Assembly (NCBI RefSeq): GCF_002237755.1
Contig: NZ_MWSJ01000016.1
Span: 1-64,000, forward strand
Source: Lysinibacillus sp. KCTC 33748
GTDB taxonomy: Bacteria; Bacillota; Bacilli; Bacillales_A; Planococcaceae
Length of the DNA: 64,000 bases
Direction of reading: 5' to 3'
The position numbers and the translations under genes were made by a program. Below the pieces are notes generated by a model. The model searched no databases and had not been told where the DNA came from. It was given only the letters and a program-made list of their open reading frames with translations. Below are positions 59,895-64,000 of the stretch, piece by piece; within the stretch, counting starts at the first letter, position 1; each line of letters opens with the position of its first letter.

Positions 59895-60491
59895 TTAATC
59901 ATTCTCAACAGATGGAGCGCACATAAATGTTACTGTTCGTTTATGACTATCGTAGAGACACCACTCACGGTGATCGACAACTGATCCAACATTGATGCCA
60001 TACTGCTTTTCTTGTAATGCGATTGGTTCGCCAAAGCGAATACGAATACGTAACTTTTTATTGCGATGATAAAGACCTGATTCATGACTATGTCCGAAGA
60101 AAAGGAGCGATTTTTTGAATGGCGGAAATGTTGGTTGCCACGTCACACTCCATTGAAATTGATGGCCATGCATAAGCGTAGCACCATCAATCTCCATTGT
60201 TTCAGGTAGCTCTTTAAAACGTTCGATGCCAGTTACGCGCGTAATTCGCTCCTCTTGATTGCCACGAATAGAGGGGAACGTTAGCAAACTTTCAAAATCA
60301 TTTTCCACTATTGCAGCTTTTTGAAGCGGTAAACCCGACATTGTTTGTGCTTTTTTCTTACTTACAGTACATTCGTATAAATCACCTAATCCCAATACTT
60401 TTGCATCTTTCGCAGTGTGTTGAATATGGGCTAGAACTGCCTTCGTATCTTCTATATTAGAATGTAAATCTCCTAAAAGTGCGTACAGCAT
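59895..60491 (-). CDS. Calcineurin-type metallophosphoesterase
   Basis: Phosphoesterase of the YfcE/ApaH superfamily, 198 residues. MLYALLGDLHSNIED (metal motif I), LGLGDLYECT (II), IRGNQEERI (GNHE-like, III), TLMHGHQ (IV) and FFGHSHES (V) are all present, ending YGINVGSVVDHREWCLYD. Start ATG 60491 after AGAAAGG; the longer frame to 60533 runs into repeat DNA. Substrate not deducible; could act on phosphodiesters or a protein phosphate. Confidence 0.88.
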   Translation of the reverse strand: MLYALLGDLHSNIEDTKAVLAHIQHTAKDAKVLGLGDLYECTVSKKKAQTMSGLPLQKAAIVENDFESLLTFPSIRGNQEERITRVTGIERFKELPETMEIDGATLMHGHQFQWSVTWQPTFPPFKKSLLFFGHSHESGLYHRNKKLRIRIRFGEPIALQEKQYGINVGSVVDHREWCLYDSHKRTVTFMCAPSVEND

Positions 60492-60519
60492 TTTAATCAG
60501 GCCTTTCTTAAAACTTTTT

Positions 60520-60625
60520 TCAGCGGGTGTCAAAGCACCTGTACCTGTCGCTTTGCTTTTGGTACATAAAACATTTGTACCTGTCGCTTTGCTTTCGGTA
60601 CATAAAACATTTGCTGAAAGAAGCT
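60520..60625. repeat. Hairpin element with two 36-bp tandem units in its loop
   Basis: Arms TTTTTCAGCGGGTGT and TTTGCTGAAAGAAGCTAA are those that open element B. The loop between them carries two units of GTACCTGTCGCTTTGCTTTY-GGTACATAAAACATTT at 60541-60576 and 60577-60612, differing at one base. Located just upstream of the phosphoesterase gene. Confidence 0.85.
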
Positions 60626-60927
60626 AATCATTATACAAATATCATACACCTAACAGAAATTGATAGAAAAGTAAAATGTTTATGTATATTTAGTTACATA
60701 TTCGTCATATTTTCGTTCATCACTATAACGCGGAGTTAATTTCAGTTCCCAATTGGGGCCCTCAGGGCTTTCACTCAGAATCTCAACTTTTTTATGGGAA
60801 GAAAAATTGCCAACCTTTTCATAGATTGATAAAATATAATTGTAATTTTCTGAATTTTCTTAGTGTTATTTAATTTATGGCGATTTTGTACGGTAAGAGG
60901 GAAATGAATTAAAGATTTGGGGGGCTT
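60626..60927. other. Intergenic stretch with an eroded element A piece
   Basis: GGAGTTAATTTCAGTTCCCA at about 60732 recalls GTTGATTTCCGTTCC of element A, followed by GGGCCCTCAGGGCTTTC. The remainder is AT-rich with TTGTACGG near 60890 ahead of the acyl-CoA ligase gene. No ORF with a ribosome site is seen. Confidence 0.4.
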
Positions 60928-62433
60928 ATGATGACGATGTTAATGACAGACATTTTACAAAACTATGCTATGCAACAACCAAAAAGGATTGCGACGATAT
61001 ACGATGGGACAGAGCTATCCTATAGTGAATTTTATAAAAGTGCAGAAAAATTTGCAGCGTACTTACAAGAGCAAGGCTTTGAAAAAGATGATGTAATTGC
61101 ATTATACACGCTCAATTCAGATTTATTTTTAATTGCTTATATCGGTGTTCAGTTAGCGGGTTACGTTGTCATGCCCATTAATACAAAATTAGCAGCTCCA
61201 GAGGTCGAATATATTTTTAATCATTCTGAAGCTAAAGGACTTATTTATGATGAAAGGTTAGAGGATGTACTCACAACGATTGCGAATCCATTTCAACATA
61301 TTGTAGGGCTCAATGAAATGAAAGACATTATTAAAAACAATTCAGGTCAAAGAAAAGATATCAAATTGGAGCCTCATGATACTGCTGTTGTTATGTATAC
61401 TTCTGGCACGACGGGAAAACCAAAAGGAGTAATGCTAACTCATCAAAATATTGTTTCAACTGCGGATATATGGTCGTCATCAATGGATATGAGCAATGAG
61501 GATCGCATGTTTATTTGTACGCCTTTATTTCATTGTGCAGGTCTTCATGTATTTGCGATGCCGATGTTTTATAAAGGCGGTACGATTTTTATAGAAGAGG
61601 CGTTTTCTTCGTCAAATACATTAGAACAGCTTGCTGCTACAGCTGCGACAATTTTCTTTGGTGTTCCATCAATGTATACAATAATTTTAAACACACCTAA
61701 TTTTAAGGAACATACATTTAAAAATTTACGTTTATTATGTTACGGGGCGGCACCGATGCCTTATGAACTTGTTAAGCAAGTGAAAGAGACTTTTCCTAAT
61801 GTGAAAGTACAAAACCTGTATGGACAAACTGAAAATTCGCCTGCGACCTCTTCCCTTTTAGATGCCGATGCCTTGACGAAAATTGGTTCGGTAGGAAAAC
61901 CTTTAGCACAAACAGAAGTCCGTGTTGTTGATAGCTTTGGTGAAACTGTACCAACGGGTGAGGTAGGAGAAATATGTATCAAAGGACCCCAGGTAATGAA
62001 AGGCTATTTACGTAATCCTGAAGAAACAGCTAGAACAATTAAAGATAGCTGGCTCTATTCAGGAGATTTAGGGCGTTTTGATGAGGAAGGTTATCTCTAT
62101 ATTGTAGATCGTAAAAAGGATATGATCATTCGAGGTGGCGAAAATATTTATCCTATCGAGATAGAAGAGGTTTTATATCAACTGCCAGAAATTTTAGAGG
62201 CAGCCGTTGTAGGTTTACCACATGAAGTGTATGGCGAAGTTCCGAAAGCGTTTGTCGTATTGAAGGAAGGGGAGTCTTCCGATGAAGAGGCGATATTGGC
62301 TTATTGTCGGACGCAGCTTGCAAAATATAAAGTGCCACATGAAATTGAATTTTTAACTGAACTGCCGCGCAATGCTTCTGGTAAGGTTTTGAAGCATACA
62401 TTACGACCAAGCGTAAGCAGCACCATAAACTAA
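60928..62433 (+). CDS. Acyl-CoA synthetase (fatty acid ligase family)
   Basis: ANL-superfamily enzyme that adenylates a carboxylic acid and joins it to CoA. 501 residues: VVMYTSGTTGKPKGVMLTH (P-loop), YGQTENSP, YSGDLGRFDEEGYLYIVDRK, IRGGENIYPIEIEEVL (A8 hinge region) and the catalytic Lys in LPRNASGKVLKH. All key residues are intact. ATG 60928 (or 60931) after TTTGGGGGG. Chain-length preference is not deducible; no beta-oxidation genes adjoin. Confidence 0.9.
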   Translation: MMTMLMTDILQNYAMQQPKRIATIYDGTELSYSEFYKSAEKFAAYLQEQGFEKDDVIALYTLNSDLFLIAYIGVQLAGYVVMPINTKLAAPEVEYIFNHSEAKGLIYDERLEDVLTTIANPFQHIVGLNEMKDIIKNNSGQRKDIKLEPHDTAVVMYTSGTTGKPKGVMLTHQNIVSTADIWSSSMDMSNEDRMFICTPLFHCAGLHVFAMPMFYKGGTIFIEEAFSSSNTLEQLAATAATIFFGVPSMYTIILNTPNFKEHTFKNLRLLCYGAAPMPYELVKQVKETFPNVKVQNLYGQTENSPATSSLLDADALTKIGSVGKPLAQTEVRVVDSFGETVPTGEVGEICIKGPQVMKGYLRNPEETARTIKDSWLYSGDLGRFDEEGYLYIVDRKKDMIIRGGENIYPIEIEEVLYQLPEILEAAVVGLPHEVYGEVPKAFVVLKEGESSDEEAILAYCRTQLAKYKVPHEIEFLTELPRNASGKVLKHTLRPSVSSTIN

Positions 62434-62504
62434 GCGTGTAAAGTGAAACCCGAAAGTAGCAAAGCCAATAATACCTTTATCGGTAAAGTGTGAATGAAGA
62501 TCAA

Positions 62505-62640
62505 TGATGTCTCGGCCTAATTCCGTAACTTTCGATAGAGGTTTTAGGCCAGTGGCAGTCTTTCATTCCAAAAAAATCTGTAGCTGACGCTTCGCTTTCG
62601 CTCCAAAAAACACTTTGCTGAAAGAGGTTAAAATAGGAAC
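62505..62640. repeat. Rearranged element B copy
   Basis: GATCAATGATGTCTCGGCCT-AATTCCGT matches the end of element B read in reverse; then AGGCCAGTGGCAGTCTTTCA, one unit GTAGCTGACGCTTCGCTTTC-GCTCCAAAAAACACTT, and GCTGAAAGAGGTTAAA as in the opening hairpin. A mosaic of the same modules in a different order. It fills the gap after the acyl-CoA ligase gene. Confidence 0.65.
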
Positions 62641-62735
62641 GTCTATGAAATTAGCGTATAATAGAGTCTACGACAAATTGAAATATAATAGAGTTGAAGT
62701 TATTGTCTTCAAACAAGATAGGAGCGGAATTTGTC

Positions 62736-63722
62736 TTGTGGACGAGGTATAAACGCCTTTTACTAATAGGTATTATGATCATCATGCTACTTTCGAGTTG
62801 CAATTCGTTTTCTCAGCAGGAAACGCAAAACAATGGATTAACTGTGTTAACGGTAGAGTTTAATAGTGGTGCACCGATACCTAACCTTTATATCACTGCT
62901 ACAGATGTAAAGACAGGTGAGGTAGTGGAGGATGCAGTTGGCTCTGAAGAGGGCGAAGCGAAATTTTCGAAACTTAAAGAGGGGCAGCAATATGCGATAG
63001 CTGCAACTACACTTGAAAATAGTACGAAAAACGATGGTTATACGACAATCGAACATTTTACATATGATGCGACAAAGCCGTATTATCGATTGCAAACACA
63101 TTTTTCAAGAGACGAGCAGGAGCTAGATGTACCAGTTGTTATGCAAAATCCGGAACTACCACATGGATGTGAAATAACATCATTAACAGCTGTATTAAAT
63201 TATTATGGGCTGGATGTTACGAAGCTGGAAATGGCTGATCACTATTTACCAAAGCAAACAATAAGCACTGTCAACGGACAGCGATTTGGTCCAAATCCAG
63301 AGCAGGCTTTTGCAGGCAATCCTCGTGATAAAACACATGGAATGTATGTCTTTGCAGCTCCGATTGTCAAAGCAGCAGAAGCAGTCATAGCGGATAAACA
63401 GGCAGATTTACGAGTGACAAATAAGAGCAATGCCTCGCAGGATGAGATTTTACAGCTTGTTCGAGATGGAGTCCCTGTTGTGACATGGGTTACATTGGAT
63501 TTATCAAAGCCGGAGGAAAATTCAGAAAAGGGCTGGGTATATGAAGGTGAAACATTGCCGCATGAAGCGTATATGAACTTACATGCTGTTGTTTTAACTG
63601 GGCATTTAGGTGATAAAGTAGTTGTCATGGACCCATTAAAAGGCTTTGTCACGTATAATGTGGATCAGTTTTTTAAAAGCTATAGAGAGTTAGGTAAACA
63701 TGCTGTAGCCGTTCATAAATGA
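62736..63722 (+). CDS. Lipoprotein with C39-like peptidase domain
   Basis: Surface lipoprotein, 328 residues from TTG 62736 (GGAGCGG about ten bases upstream): WTRYKRLLLIGIMIIMLLSS with lipobox Cys22. Then a beta-rich domain (LTVEFNSGAPIPNLYITATD, carboxypeptidase-regulatory-like), then a papain-like C39 domain: LPHGCEITSLTAVLNYYG (Cys145), NLHAVVLTGH (His) and VVVMDPLKG (Asp). Resembles BtrH/C39_2 proteins of Bacilli. An in-frame TTG at 62694 is possible but would lengthen the signal peptide unusually. Substrate unknown. Confidence 0.85.
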   Translation: MWTRYKRLLLIGIMIIMLLSSCNSFSQQETQNNGLTVLTVEFNSGAPIPNLYITATDVKTGEVVEDAVGSEEGEAKFSKLKEGQQYAIAATTLENSTKNDGYTTIEHFTYDATKPYYRLQTHFSRDEQELDVPVVMQNPELPHGCEITSLTAVLNYYGLDVTKLEMADHYLPKQTISTVNGQRFGPNPEQAFAGNPRDKTHGMYVFAAPIVKAAEAVIADKQADLRVTNKSNASQDEILQLVRDGVPVVTWVTLDLSKPEENSEKGWVYEGETLPHEAYMNLHAVVLTGHLGDKVVVMDPLKGFVTYNVDQFFKSYRELGKHAVAVHK

Positions 63723-63778
63723 TTCAAAGAAGAGGTATAAGGAGTACAAGGAAAGTATGTTACACTTATAAAAAAGAC

Positions 63779-63886
63779 TCATCACCAAGTAATAAGGATG
63801 ACATTCGTTAAAAAGTCCATTTATATAAGTTGATTGGGGTGGAGGCTGGTAGCCAGAACGGAAATCAACCCCACATTATGGTGATA
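63779..63886. repeat. Dispersed element A, copy 7, minimal 108-bp form
   Basis: Left TCATCACCA (63779-63787), arms AGGATGACATTCGTTAAAAA and AAGTTGATTGGGGTGGAGGC, almost no core (TGGTAGCCA), exit GAACGGAAATCAACC, right ATTATGGTGAT (63876-63885). It contains only the conserved ends, which shows what the element needs to be recognisable. Confidence 0.85.
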
Positions 63887-63916
63887 GGCCTAAAAAACTA
63901 AAGTGAGTTGAGCAGA

Positions 63917-64000
63917 ATGGTCATTGAGCACGCTTTTTTACCGGTTTTATTAGGAGATGAAATGAATGCTTATGGCATGGCGAGAGCATTTTACGAGTCC
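63917..64000 (+). CDS. Start of an ATP-grasp-like gene, cut by the window end
   Basis: 28 codons visible from ATG 63917: MVIEHAFLPVLLGDEMNAYG then MARAFYES. FLPVLLG-x-NAYGMARAF is the beginning I associate with carboxylate-amine ligase type ATP-grasp proteins of Bacilli. The ribosome site (GTGAG) is weak. The rest lies beyond the window, so the call is tentative. Confidence 0.55.
   Translation, partial: MVIEHAFLPVLLGDEMNAYGMARAFYES

Overview
The window looks like chromosomal DNA of a spore-forming, low-GC Gram-positive, most probably Lysinibacillus or a close relative in the Bacillales. The basis is the purine operon order purEKBCSQLFMNHD, Bacillus-like gene order after it (yerA-yerB-yerC-pcrB-pcrA-ligA-camS-gatCAB-dgkB-rlmCD), sporulation genes (prkA, yhbH, spoVR, alpha/beta SASP, a spore-type M23 peptidase) and strong Shine-Dalgarno sites with frequent TTG/GTG starts. 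The genus is an inference; no database was searched.

Region by region. 1-1100: the 3' end of a 5S rRNA with its terminator, then decayed and repetitive DNA. 1108-15044: a NETI-family gene, paired PurBoxes, a sigma-A promoter and a guanine-class purine riboswitch with terminator, then twelve genes that turn PRPP into IMP and make AMP precursors. Many are overlapped or separated by under 30 bp, but repeat elements or hairpins interrupt the operon between purB/purC, purN/purH and purH/purD. 15.1-30.6 kb: small membrane and adenine-deaminase-like genes, the lipoproteins YerB and CamS, the helicase-ligase pair PcrA-LigA, PcrB, and the GatCAB amidotransferase. 30.7-37.2 kb: lipid kinase DgkB, a cytochrome bd oxidase operon including two very small membrane-protein ORFs (one clearly CydS-like), the rRNA methyltransferase RlmCD and a dihydrouridine synthase. 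37.3-45.8 kb: spore protein, two chemoreceptors and several uncharacterised exported or membrane proteins, one with foreign-looking composition. 46.3-51.4 kb: prkA-yhbH-spoVR, with a mother-cell-type promoter that places the prkA start at an ATT codon. 51.7-64 kb: a mixed accessory stretch with a possibly nonsense-interrupted acidic protein, a radical SAM/SPASM protein, a divergent XRE regulator/orphan HsdS-like pair, an RNase J paralog, a DUF2935 protein, an L,D-transpeptidase, a run of small unknown proteins, a phosphoesterase, an acyl-CoA ligase, a C39-like lipoprotein and the start of an ATP-grasp-like gene.

The most unusual signal is not a gene. At least seven copies of an intergenic element of about 108-290 bp, bounded in the best copies by TCATCACCA / TGGTGATGA inverted ends, are scattered through the window. 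A second palindromic family also occurs, and both families carry or adjoin a 36-39 bp unit that is tandemly expanded at some sites. Two intergenic arrays with a 21-bp period are also present. These repeats fill most gaps of more than 200 bp.
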